NCBI GenBank assembly: GCA_014584695.1
Contig: JACTMI010000047.1
Location: 1-39,036, forward strand
Direction: 5' to 3'
Source of the DNA: Acidobacteriota bacterium
Lineage (GTDB): Bacteria > Acidobacteriota > Thermoanaerobaculia > Multivoradales > JAGPDF01
Length of the DNA: 39,036 nt
Each line of letters begins with the position of its first letter. Positions within the stretch are counted from its first letter, which is position 1. This document shows, one piece after another, positions 10,401 to 17,452 of this stretch. The notes beneath the pieces were generated by a model, which saw only the letters and a list, made by a program, of their open reading frames with translations, ran no database searches and was not told where the DNA came from. The translations under genes and the position numbers were made by a program.

Positions 10401-13400
10401 CCGCCGGCGTCGGCCCGCACCGAGGTCACGGCGTCGACGTCCACGGCGACGTTGTTGGCCGGCGTCGGATCGGGTCCCTGCCCGCCGTCGTCGGTGACGC
10501 TCGCCGTGTTCGCGATCGAGGTCACGCCGAGCGGGATCGCCGGATCCACCTGAAGCGTCAGGGTGCGGACCGCGCTCGTCCCCGAGGCGAGGGCGAAGGG
10601 GGGCCAGGTCACCATGCCGCCGGCTGGGAAGCCGCCGTCGCTCGCCGCCACGAACAGCGTGTGGGCCGGCAGCGCGTCGGTGACCGCGACGCCGGTCGCG
10701 GTGCCGGGGAAGGCGTTGTGCACGGTGATCGCGTACGTCACCGTGTCGCCGGGACCGACCGAGGCCGTGCCGTCGTCGAGCGTGATCCAGAGCCCGAGCG
10801 AGGCGAGGTCGTAGCCGGTCGAGACCCGGTTGTTGCCTTCGTCGCACTCGCGCTCCCGCCCGGCGCCGGTGCCGTCGTCGTCGGCCACGACCGTCAGGAT
10901 GCCGGTCGGGGCGGCCGGCAGGGCAAAGGCGCCGGTCAGCTCGACGAACGCTCCGGCCGCGAGCCGGCCCGGGAGGGTGAGCACTCCCAGCAGCGCGCCG
11001 GTCTCCGGCTCGCCCTCGTAGAAGGCGACCGGCAGCCCCGGACCGACCGTCACGGCGCCGCCGTTGCCGATCCGGACCGAGACGCCGAGCAGCGGCAGCG
11101 CCGCGGGATCGATCACCAGCCGACTCGCCGTCAGGTCCGGGGAGGCCCCGGCACCCACCGGCGGCGGCACGTTGGCGCGGAAGCTGTTGTGGGTGAGCCA
11201 GCTCCACTCGGGGCTCGCCGGGACGCTCGAATCCCCCCGCACCAGCTCCGGCAGGTAGGCGTGCTGATTCCAGATCGGGCGCGCCGGCACCCAGCCGTCG
11301 CCGGCGTCGCCGAGCACGAACAGGCCGGCGGTCCGCTCGCCTGCGGGGATGCCGACGTCGGGGGCGCGGTCCGAGGTGACGACGATCTCGGCGTTGCCGT
11401 CCCCGTCGACGTCGGCCACGACCGGCTGCTCGGTCCAGGTGTTCGACGACAGCGTCCACTCCGCGAGCACCGCGCCGTCGGTGCCTCGATAGACGCGCAG
11501 GCGCCGCTCGTCGCGGTAGACGATCTCGAGCCGGCCGTCGCCGTCGAAGTCGAAGCTGGTCGAGCCGGTCAGGTTCGAGCTGTAGTCCTGGGTCGGCGCC
11601 TGCCAGAGCAGCGTGCCGTCGGTGTCGAAGACGGCGTAAGCGTCGGAGCCGGCGACGCCGATCTCGGGCCAGCCGTCGCCGTCGAAGTCCCCCACGGTGG
11701 GGGCGCCGCCGGCCTCGGGGTCGGTGCCGGGCAGCGCGACCGGCCCCCAGAGCAGCGTGCCGTCAGTGTCGTGGAGACGGATTGTGCCGCGCGCGACGAC
11801 CACGATCTCGGCCTCGGAATCGGCGTCGAAGTTCGCGACTGCAGGGTAACCGTCGGGCAGCGGCGACTGCCAGACGATCGTGCCGTCGTGCCGGTAGAGC
11901 GTGTTGCCGGTGACCACTTCGAGTCGGCCGTCGAGGTCGACGTCGGCGACGGCCGAGATCGCGCCGCCACGATCGCCCGAGTTGCCCGAGGACTGGAACG
12001 CCTGGCCGCCTGCTCCCACCCAGCGCAGGTGGCCATGGCGGTCGAAGACGTGGGCACCGACGATGATCTCGACTTCGCCGTCGCCGTCGAGGTCGCCCAG
12101 GGTCGGATTGTCGCGGTTCGACAGCCCGGTCGGGCTCGGGTGAGTCCTGTAACCCTGGCTCACCCACTTGAGGGCGCCGGTGTGCTCGTAGGCGCGCAGG
12201 AAGTTGATCGGCGCCGGACCGAAGGTGGTCGAGAGGATCTCGGGCTTGCCGTCGTGGTCGATGTCGCCGGCGGCGAGGCCGGAAAAGGAGAGCAGCGTTG
12301 GCGCGGTCGGGTGCGGGAAGAAGCCGTTGACGTCGAAGATCGGCGCGCCGGTGTCCCCCCGGATCGCGCGCAGCGCCACCTGGGGTTCGAGCAGGTAGGT
12401 CAGATCGACGGTGACGAAGACCAGGTCGGCGACGTCACGCTCGTCGTAGAGGCCATCGCCGTTGTCGTCGGTCAGCTGGAGGACGAGCGGCGTCGACAGC
12501 GAGTCGATGGCGCGCGGGAACGCGATCGTGCCGCCCGCGGGAGGCCAGCGCAGCTCGACTCGCGGGGAGAAGGGCGCGGCCGTCGGCGCCGTGACGCAGG
12601 CCGCGGCGGTGTCGGCGACGTTGTTCGTCTCGTCGAGCTCCGGGACCTCGAGCGCGCCGTCCGCCATCGCGAACAGGCGTTCGCCGACGAAGCGCGCGAG
12701 GCCGACGACGGGGACGGTCAGAACCTCGACCGCGCCCGCGGCGAGGCCGCCTTGCCGGAAGGTGCCCAACACGGCGTCGCCGCTTCCCAGCGCGCCGTCG
12801 CCGTCGAGGTCCTGGAACAGGACGAGATCGAACGGCGTGGCCGCGAGCGTCCCGCGGTTGGCGAGCGAGACCGCCGCCTCGCCGCTGATTCCGAGCGTCT
12901 GCGGGTCGATCGTCACCGCGGCGGCGGAGACGAGGTCGAGCGCGAGGTCGGCGCCGTGGAGCACCTCGTCGAGATCGGTCGCGGCGTTGTCCGTGGCGTC
13001 GAGATCGGGTCCGTTGGCGCCGTCGTCCAGCGCGCTCGCCACGTCGGCGAGCTCGGCAACCGCGGGATCGAGCGAGGCCGGCAGACGCACCGTAACGGCG
13101 CGCTCGAAGGCGATTCCAGCGGCGAGCTCCACCGCCGGCCAGGTGACCCGTGCGCCGGCGCGGGCGCCGCCGTGGCTCGCCGAGTAGAACTCGACTCCTG
13201 CCGGCAGGTCGTTGGTCAGCACCACGCCCGTCGCCCCCTGGGTTCCCACGTTTTCCACCCGGATCCGGTAGATCAGCGTTTCGCCCGGGCGGACCTGCTC
13301 CCGGCCGTCGCTCAGCGTGACGCGCAGGTCCGGAGCGGCGAGCAGTTGATCGACGTCGGTCGCGTGGTCGTTGGTCGGGTCGGGGTCGGCTCCGGTGGCG

Positions 13401-14161
13401 CCGTCGTGGTGGACTTCGGCGGTGGTCGCGAGCTCTTCTTGCCCGGCCGGGAAGCTGCTCGCGAGCTGGAGCTCGAAGGTCCGCGTCGCGATCGCCCCGT
13501 CGGCGAGCGTGAAGGGGGGCCAGACCACCCGGCCCGCCTGGAGGACGCCGCCGTCGCTCGCCGCGACCAGCGCGGTCCCGGGCGGCGGAACGGCCTCGAG
13601 CGCGGTGCCCTGCGCGGCGCCGGGGCCGTGGTTGGTGACGGTGACCGTGAAGGCGACGCTCTCGCCCGGGCTCGCCGTCGAGACGCCGTCGGTGATCGCG
13701 ACGCCGAGATCGGGGCCGGCGCCGGCTTCGAGATCGAGCGGCGTGTAGTCCCCGGCATGCCAGATCGAGGTCGCGGCCGGCGCGCCGCCGACTCGCAGCT
13801 CGAAGCTCGCCCCTTCGACCGGCCCCTCGATCTCCGGGGTGTCCGGCCGGTCGCCGGGCACGTCGAGGCGGTAGCGCGCGACGCCGTCGTCGGCGAAGAC
13901 GGCGCTCGCCGCCACCAACTGGCCGCCGCTCCAGGCCGAGACCACCGTGCCCGCGGGCGCCGGCTCGCCCGCCACCTGGACGGCGCCGAACCGGCTCGAA
14001 GGCAGGGGTGGAGCGTCGGCTTGCACGGCGCCCGAGGCGAAGGCGGCCAGGGCGAGGAGGGCGGCGGGCAGGGGGAGGGGGCCGCGCGATGCCGCGCCGA
14101 CGCGCGAGCGCGCAGGGCGCGGGGCGAAGCGAGAGACTCCAGATGGGGCAGCACGACGCAC
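4469..14161 (-). CDS. Giant secreted multidomain surface protein (DUF11, FG-GAP, PKD, TSP-C-like, Calx-beta, HYR; IPTL-like anchor)
   Basis: 3230 residues from a GTG at 14161, preceded by a GGGAGGGA Shine-Dalgarno. A signal peptide is visible (LPAALLALAAFASGAVQA, near residues 31-48). In order: DUF11 repeats (about 155-400; motif TVTVTNHGPG), CARDB-like segment (about 410-520), FG-GAP/VCBS-type beta-propeller with DGDG calcium loops (about 540-965; GDLDGDGEVEIIVG), more DUF11, and PKD-type repeats (DWGDGTVE). Two thrombospondin-C-terminal-like domains follow (about 1427-1645 and 2044-2265), with further DUF11 (about 2430-2700), three Calx-beta repeats (about 2720-3040) and HYR-like repeats. 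It ends with IPALDRRMLILLALALAVA and a basic tail, resembling an IPTL-CTERM sorting/anchor segment. It is probably exported and held at the cell surface; a role in adhesion or matrix is inference. It is the first gene of a pair with the RHS protein. Confidence 0.92.
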   Translation of the reverse strand: MRRAAPSGVSRFAPRPARSRVGAASRGPLPLPAALLALAAFASGAVQADAPPLPSSRFGAVQVAGEPAPAGTVVSAWSGGQLVAASAVFADDGVARYRLDVPGDRPDTPEIEGPVEGASFELRVGGAPAATSIWHAGDYTPLDLEAGAGPDLGVAITDGVSTASPGESVAFTVTVTNHGPGAAQGTALEAVPPPGTALVAASDGGVLQAGRVVWPPFTLADGAIATRTFELQLASSFPAGQEELATTAEVHHDGATGADPDPTNDHATDVDQLLAAPDLRVTLSDGREQVRPGETLIYRIRVENVGTQGATGVVLTNDLPAGVEFYSASHGGARAGARVTWPAVELAAGIAFERAVTVRLPASLDPAVAELADVASALDDGANGPDLDATDNAATDLDEVLHGADLALDLVSAAAVTIDPQTLGISGEAAVSLANRGTLAATPFDLVLFQDLDGDGALGSGDAVLGTFRQGGLAAGAVEVLTVPVVGLARFVGERLFAMADGALEVPELDETNNVADTAAACVTAPTAAPFSPRVELRWPPAGGTIAFPRAIDSLSTPLVLQLTDDNGDGLYDERDVADLVFVTVDLTYLLEPQVALRAIRGDTGAPIFDVNGFFPHPTAPTLLSFSGLAAGDIDHDGKPEILSTTFGPAPINFLRAYEHTGALKWVSQGYRTHPSPTGLSNRDNPTLGDLDGDGEVEIIVGAHVFDRHGHLRWVGAGGQAFQSSGNSGDRGGAISAVADVDLDGRLEVVTGNTLYRHDGTIVWQSPLPDGYPAVANFDADSEAEIVVVARGTIRLHDTDGTLLWGPVALPGTDPEAGGAPTVGDFDGDGWPEIGVAGSDAYAVFDTDGTLLWQAPTQDYSSNLTGSTSFDFDGDGRLEIVYRDERRLRVYRGTDGAVLAEWTLSSNTWTEQPVVADVDGDGNAEIVVTSDRAPDVGIPAGERTAGLFVLGDAGDGWVPARPIWNQHAYLPELVRGDSSVPASPEWSWLTHNSFRANVPPPVGAGASPDLTASRLVIDPAALPLLGVSVRIGNGGAVTVGPGLPVAFYEGEPETGALLGVLTLPGRLAAGAFVELTGAFALPAAPTGILTVVADDDGTGAGRERECDEGNNRVSTGYDLASLGLWITLDDGTASVGPGDTVTYAITVHNAFPGTATGVAVTDALPAHTLFVAASDGGFPAGGMVTWPPFALASGTSAVRTLTLQVDPAIPLGVTSIANTASVTDDGGQGPDPTPANNVAVDVDAVTSVRADAGGPYFGPEGVPLALDGSGSFDRDGTIVSYLWDLDADGLFDDASGAVVSWLPPGEGLYVVRLRVTDDSGESDVDETTAEIGNEPPVVTAPPLFEGIEGSPLSLAGVTATDPGDELTATVDWGDGTVESVPVVAGTLLGSHVYPDDGSFEVGVCVSDGSAPPVCLAIPALIANAAPEIPESTEFAFDGWVVEEAPGSTTTRWDVSGSGRTVIQRHNGAPAFFVGTLPSYGEYEITLRVADVGDDDYVGLGLGFVPGDRSNPGASYLLLDWKRGFQDGARPGLALSRVFGTPTAAEFWLHTDQAANGPGNGLVELARAATLGQVGWARHTDYRFRVESSATRLRVWVDGTLELDQAGSFPAGRLALYDYSQAGAVFTAHQTTLSVVGVEGQEAILRAHFSDPGIADTHTAQVDWGDGHSGPAPIAEEEGWGEVLASHVYLDDGTPEVVVCVTDDDGASACRTIPGFIENLPPSLQLAVGTTGFFVNPVTLDGTSFTDPGVLDQHSATVDWGDGTVEAASVAQGAGAGTISGSHLYLGAGTYLIRLCVDDGDGGTDCRGTEVTLVARLLDLAVSKSLSVAEARPGQRVTYTLRVDNLGTLPASGITLVDHLPEPLIFVSASGSGVHAGGTVTWTPNNLNPGASTTRTLVAEVPATVPYGAIVTNAAVVTSSPASGPDGNPGNNFASVPLRLSDAVTPIVTLPAAPAGVEGTLLTLTGARWADTTPGEAHTGTVDWGDGTVEPATLSIPTGTGSSMTLRHTYRDDGLFPIEVCVTDAAGNTGCASTVATIANAPPHVVEPGNVHLGGWPKEEYPHSQPASSWVVAANGLSVTQTVNSRPSIYLSPLPAFGTFLEGILRVQSTSDDDFIGFVLGFASGDSENPQAEYILIDWKGNNQSAARRGLAVSRVFGIVSSGELWDHVNYPANGPENGIEELARGATLGDARWFAGRDYHFRFEYQPDTLRIWVDGVLEFDLTGSFPAGNFGFYNFSQGNVQYRGFVLGLSAQYEGERFDLQAAFADLGWDDTHQATIDWDDGAVTSGEISTNEGFGLVVGPHDYFDDGAYSIGVCVEDDDAGLGCGRFPLLVLNLPPVVDAAPDTWAIAGVATTLPLATFTDPGRLDFHVASAEWGDGATTPVQVEEDAGSGIVLGSYRWDSPGTYAVTVCVEDDDGGSGCDALTVEVLTSPPHLTASKTDEAIDRDGDGRVGPGDWILYRIEIANQGAEEATGLVLTDPIPAHTAIVPGSAGPELLIVSEDPVVAEIPRLAPGASVLVQFAVEVVQPLPAGVHEIVNSGVVSSLELPPIPTDDPDLPGPADPTRTPVEASPALALTKSATLLDHDGDGVATAGDEIAWTVELAVGGQRSVSGVVISDPITPPLALVAGSIVTTQGTVVGFDPVLVALDQLAVGDTVTLAFTTALPAELPPGLEEVANQATVVATEIDTLLSDDPTTPAPADPTRVPVYVHPRLSVAAVALPEGDSGTTPVVFELTLDRPAQLPSSVAWSAESWTAVAGEDFLPASGTLTFAPGETTAQIVVEAVGDQVVELDESFRLVLASPMFLFLETAEAFATLLNDDSTTLVAADALAEEGAPLLFVVSSSAPSALPVSVEWATADGTAVGGSDYVAAAGVLVFAPFETSATIAVVTLDDALPELPETVRLLLANPQGAELPVAEAWGTITDEDPTFLSIGDATVEEGDDGTTVVTLEVVLSVAHTATVTVDYTTVGESATPEVDFLPAAGTLELAPGETVAQIVVEIVGDEEAEEDETFRVELSSAVLAEIADGSGLVTILDDDAVACALECGESLLLPNDPGLCGAAVTLPVPAPQGECGPVVCEPPSGAFFPVGTTVVTCTASTAPVACTLEVTVVDQEPPALAACPADLRVEVPPGALSWPIEFVAPAATDNCPEVTQGCQPEPGSLFPAGTTLVVCSTVDAVGLTASCEFEVAVAPLAIVEIPALDRRMLILLALALAVAALVLLGRRSL

Positions 14162-14367
14162 GGCGTTCCCTCCCAGCTCAAGAGACGAGATTCAGCCCGC
14201 CCGACTCGCGGCAGCGGCGACCCGAGGGGTCGAGCCCTCGACTTCGACTTCGACTTCGGAAACTGGCGCCGATTCTCCATCACCCGACCTGCGGCCGCAA
14301 GCGGGCGCTGCGCGGCGATCGGGTATCCTGAAAACGGCATGGGCGATCGGCGGGGGTTCGTAGCGGG
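14162..14367. promoter_or_regulatory. Divergent intergenic region between surface-protein pair and sucrose operon
   Basis: 206 bases separate two divergent start codons, so promoters for both directions should lie here. On the minus side a GGGAGGGA ribosome site lies about five bases upstream of the GTG at 14161. On the plus side a weak -10-like TATCCT is seen at 14324-14329, without a convincing -35 box. It also holds a hexamer repeat (listed separately). No RNA gene was seen. Confidence 0.4.
14238..14260. repeat. Short tandem hexamer repeat, TCGACT x3 plus a partial copy
   Basis: Three perfect TCGACT units at 14238-14255 are followed by TCGGA. They lie in the divergent intergenic region just outside any real gene. 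Slippage or a protein-binding role is possible, but nothing in the sequence shows either. Confidence 0.6.
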
Positions 14368-15285
14368 GTGACCGGGCGGCCGATTCTGGTCGGGGAGGTG
14401 CTGTTCGATCGCTTTCCCGACGGGACGGAGACGCTGGGGGGGGCGCCGCTCAACGTGGCGGCGCACTTGGCCGGGCTGGGCGCGGCGCCCCTGCTCTTGA
14501 GCCGGGTCGGGGCGGACGAGGCGGGCGATCGAGCGGTGGCCGCGATGGCGACCCTCGGCCTCGACATCGGTGGGATTCAGCGCGATCCGGGGCGGGCGAC
14601 GGGGAGCGTCGAGGTCCGCTTCGAGGACGGTGAGCCGCGCTTCGAGATTCGCTCCGACGCGGCCTGGGACGGCATCGAGCTCGCCCCGGCCGCGGCGGCG
14701 GTCGCCGGCGTCCTGCCGGCGCTCGTCTACCACGGCACCCTCGCCGCGCGCTCCGAGATCACCCGGGCGACTCTTGCCGCGCTGACTGCCGGGCTCGCGC
14801 TGCCGCGCGTCGTCGACGTCAACCTGCGGCCGCCCTGGACGCCGGTCGCGCGGGCGCTCGAGCTCGCGCGCGGCGCGGATTGGCTCAAGGTCAACCACGA
14901 AGAGCTGGCGCTGCTGCTCGATTGGAGCACTCCGCTGCCCGAGGCCGACCTCGAGCGGGGCGCCCGCGAGCTCGCCTCCCGGCTGGAGGTCCGGCGGGTC
15001 GTCGTCACGCTCGGCGAGCGCGGCGCCCTGCTCGCCGGCGAAGACCTGCCCGTCCTGCGGGTCGCCGGCCGCACCATGCCGGCGGAGCGCTTCGTCGACG
15101 CCGTCGGCGCCGGCGACGCGTTCGCGGCGGCGCTCGTCCTGGGCGCCCTCTGTCGGTGGCCGGAGCGGCTCGCCCTCGAGCGCGGCGCCGAGCTCGCGGC
15201 GCGGGTCTGCACGCTGCGCGGCGCGCTGCCCGCGGCGCCCGAGCTCCACGCCGCCGTGCGCCGGGACTGGGGGCTCGACGGATGA
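14368..15285 (+). CDS. PfkB-family sugar kinase, probable fructokinase
   Basis: 305 residues from a GTG at 14368. PfkB/ribokinase-fold features are seen: the N-terminal substrate motif GGAPLNVAAHLAGLG (about residues 25-39) and the C-terminal catalytic motif DAVGAGDAFAAAL (about residues 247-259), whose GAGD Asp is the catalytic base in the family. It would phosphorylate a sugar with ATP in the cytosol. The two downstream genes encode sucrose-phosphate synthase/phosphatase and sucrose synthase, so fructose is the most likely substrate: fructose released by sucrose cleavage would be returned as fructose 6-phosphate. The stop overlaps the next start (ATGA at 15282-15285), supporting one operon. 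Another PfkB sugar specificity cannot be excluded from sequence alone. Confidence 0.88.
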   Translation: MTGRPILVGEVLFDRFPDGTETLGGAPLNVAAHLAGLGAAPLLLSRVGADEAGDRAVAAMATLGLDIGGIQRDPGRATGSVEVRFEDGEPRFEIRSDAAWDGIELAPAAAAVAGVLPALVYHGTLAARSEITRATLAALTAGLALPRVVDVNLRPPWTPVARALELARGADWLKVNHEELALLLDWSTPLPEADLERGARELASRLEVRRVVVTLGERGALLAGEDLPVLRVAGRTMPAERFVDAVGAGDAFAAALVLGALCRWPERLALERGAELAARVCTLRGALPAAPELHAAVRRDWGLDG

Positions 15286-17450
15286 GGAACTCCGGCCTCT
15301 ACCTCCTGCTCGTCAACCCGCACGGCCTGGTGCGCGGGCACGACCTCGAGCTCGGCCGCGACGCCGACACCGGCGGTCAGACCAAGTACGTCGTCGAGCT
15401 CGCGCGGGCGCTGGCCGAAGACCCGCGCGTCGAGCGGGTCGATCTCGTCACCCGCCGCGTCGTCGATCCCCGGGTGAGCTCCGATTACGCCGCCGCCGAA
15501 GAGGAACTCGCGCCGCGCGCCCGGATCGTCCGCCTCGACTTCGGCCCCCGCCGCTACCTGCGCAAGGAGAGCCTCTGGCCCCACCTCGATCTGTTCACCG
15601 ACCGGATCCTCGGCCACCTGCGGCGGCTGCGCCGCCTGCCCGACGTGATCCACAGCCACTACGCGGACGCCGGCCGCGTCGGCGCGAAGCTCGAGAGCCT
15701 GCTCGGCGCGCCGCTCGTCCACACCAGCCATTCCCTCGGCCGGGTCAAGCGCGAGCGGCTGCGCGAGCAGGGCATCGCCGACGAGGAGATCGAAGAGCGC
15801 TTCCGGATGACCACCCGGATCGAGGCCGAGGAGCGCGCGCTCGACCACGCCGCGCTGGTCGTCGCCAGCACCCGCCAGGAAGTCGAAGAGCAGTACGCGC
15901 TCTACGAGAACCATCGTCTGCCGCGGACCGCCGTGATCCCGCCCGGCACCGATCTGTCGCGCTTCCGCCCCCCCGCGGCCGGCGAGCCCGAACCGGCGAT
16001 CGCGGCGGCGATCGACCGCTTCCTGGTCGAGCCGGGCAAGCCGCTGGTGCTGGCGATCGCGCGCGCCGATCCGCGCAAGAACCTGGTGGCGCTGGTCGAG
16101 GCTTTCGGTCGCAGCGCGCGGCTGCGCGCGCTCGCCAACCTGGCGATCGTCGCCGGCACCCGCGAGGACCTCGAGGAGATGAAGCGCGAACCGCGCCGCG
16201 AGCTCTCGCGGCTGCTGGCCGCGATCGACCGCTTCGACCTCTACGGCCACGTCGCCTACCCCAAGCAGCACGCGCCGCAGGACGTGCCCGACCTCTACCG
16301 GCTGGCGGCGCGCCGCCGCGGCCTGTTCGTCAACCCGGCGCTCACGGAGCCGTTCGGATTGACGCTCATCGAGGCGGCGGCGAGCGGGCTGCCGGTGGTC
16401 GCGCCGCTCGACGGCGGCCCGCGCGACATCCTCGAGGCGTGCGGGCACGGCGAGCTCGTCGATCCGACCGACAACGACGCGCTCACCGCCGCGATCGAGC
16501 GCGGCCTGACCGATCGCGAGCTCTGGAACGAGCGCTCCTGGCGCGGCGTGGAGGGCGCGCGGAAGCACTACCGGTGGGCGAGCCACGTCGAGCGTTACCT
16601 CGCCCGGGTGCTCGAGCTCGAGCCGGAGCGCGATGCCACCCGCGGCGCCCCGCCGCGGCTGCCGCTCCACGACCGCCTGCTGGTGAGCGACATCGACGGC
16701 ACGCTGATCGGCGACCGCGAAGCGCTGGCCGAGCTGCTCGCGGAGCTCGCCCGCCGCGGCTGGGGTTTGGGCATCGCCACCGGCCGCCGGCTGGAGAGCG
16801 CCGTCGAAGTGCTCGCCGGGTGGGGCGTGCCGGCGCCCGACCTGCTGATCACCGCGGTCGGGGCCGAGATCCACTACGGGGCGCGGCGGCTGGCCGACGC
16901 GTCGTGGTCGCGCCATCTCGACTACCGCTGGCGGCCGGAGGAGATCCGCCGTCTCCTGCTCGACGAGCTGGCGGGCCGGCTGACCCTGCAGGCGGAAAGC
17001 GAACAGCGCCGCCACAAGATCAGCTTCGACGTCACGGGTCGCGGTCTGCCCTCCGTCCCGGCGCTCCGTCGGATGCTGCGCGAGCGCGGGTTGCACGCCC
17101 ACCTGGTGCCCTCCCATGGCCGCTATCTGGATGTCCTGCCGATCCGCTGCTCGAAAGGGCTCGCGCTGCGCTGGGTCGCCCAGCGCTGGGAGATCCCGCT
17201 CGAGTCGATCGTGGTGGCCGGCGACTCCGGCAACGACCGCGACATGCTGACCGGCGCGACCCCCGCGATCGTGGTCGGCAATCACGCCGAAGAGCTCGCC
17301 GACCTGGCCGAGCGGCCGCGCGTCTACTTCGCCCGGGGCGCGTGCGCGGCCGGCATCCTCGAGGGCCTGCGCGCGCTCGAGCGCGCCACCCCGGAGCCGC
17401 CGCGGGAAGGACCCGATGCCGCGGCGGCGCCGCCCCCGCAGGAGAGCTGA
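15282..17450 (+). CDS. sps: Bifunctional sucrose-phosphate synthase / sucrose-phosphate phosphatase
   Basis: 722 residues from the ATG at 15282, which overlaps the kinase stop. An upstream extension of this frame lies inside the kinase gene and is not real. The N-terminal part (about 1-450) is a GT-B, GT4-family glycosyltransferase: LVNPHGLVRGHDLELGRD with DTGGQTKYVVELARAL near the start, HTSHSLG in the middle, and the donor-site motif ALTEPFGLTLIEAAASGLP (about 350-368). The C-terminal part (about 465-705) is a HAD-family phosphatase of the sucrose-phosphatase type: catalytic DIDGT with D470 and D472, and the late motif GDSGNDRDML (about 647-656). The fused enzyme would join NDP-glucose and fructose 6-phosphate to sucrose 6-phosphate and then hydrolyse it to sucrose. 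It sits between the sugar kinase and sucrose synthase in the same operon. Confidence 0.93.
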   Translation: MRNSGLYLLLVNPHGLVRGHDLELGRDADTGGQTKYVVELARALAEDPRVERVDLVTRRVVDPRVSSDYAAAEEELAPRARIVRLDFGPRRYLRKESLWPHLDLFTDRILGHLRRLRRLPDVIHSHYADAGRVGAKLESLLGAPLVHTSHSLGRVKRERLREQGIADEEIEERFRMTTRIEAEERALDHAALVVASTRQEVEEQYALYENHRLPRTAVIPPGTDLSRFRPPAAGEPEPAIAAAIDRFLVEPGKPLVLAIARADPRKNLVALVEAFGRSARLRALANLAIVAGTREDLEEMKREPRRELSRLLAAIDRFDLYGHVAYPKQHAPQDVPDLYRLAARRRGLFVNPALTEPFGLTLIEAAASGLPVVAPLDGGPRDILEACGHGELVDPTDNDALTAAIERGLTDRELWNERSWRGVEGARKHYRWASHVERYLARVLELEPERDATRGAPPRLPLHDRLLVSDIDGTLIGDREALAELLAELARRGWGLGIATGRRLESAVEVLAGWGVPAPDLLITAVGAEIHYGARRLADASWSRHLDYRWRPEEIRRLLLDELAGRLTLQAESEQRRHKISFDVTGRGLPSVPALRRMLRERGLHAHLVPSHGRYLDVLPIRCSKGLALRWVAQRWEIPLESIVVAGDSGNDRDMLTGATPAIVVGNHAEELADLAERPRVYFARGACAAGILEGLRALERATPEPPREGPDAAAAPPPQES

Positions 17451-17452
17451 CG

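Noticed and set aside
9104-14371. Very long plus-strand open frame (1755 codons) opposite the giant surface protein
   Set aside because: Arg/Gly/Val/Asp-rich translation with no recognisable domain; it exists because stop codons are rare antisense to GC-rich repeat coding DNA.
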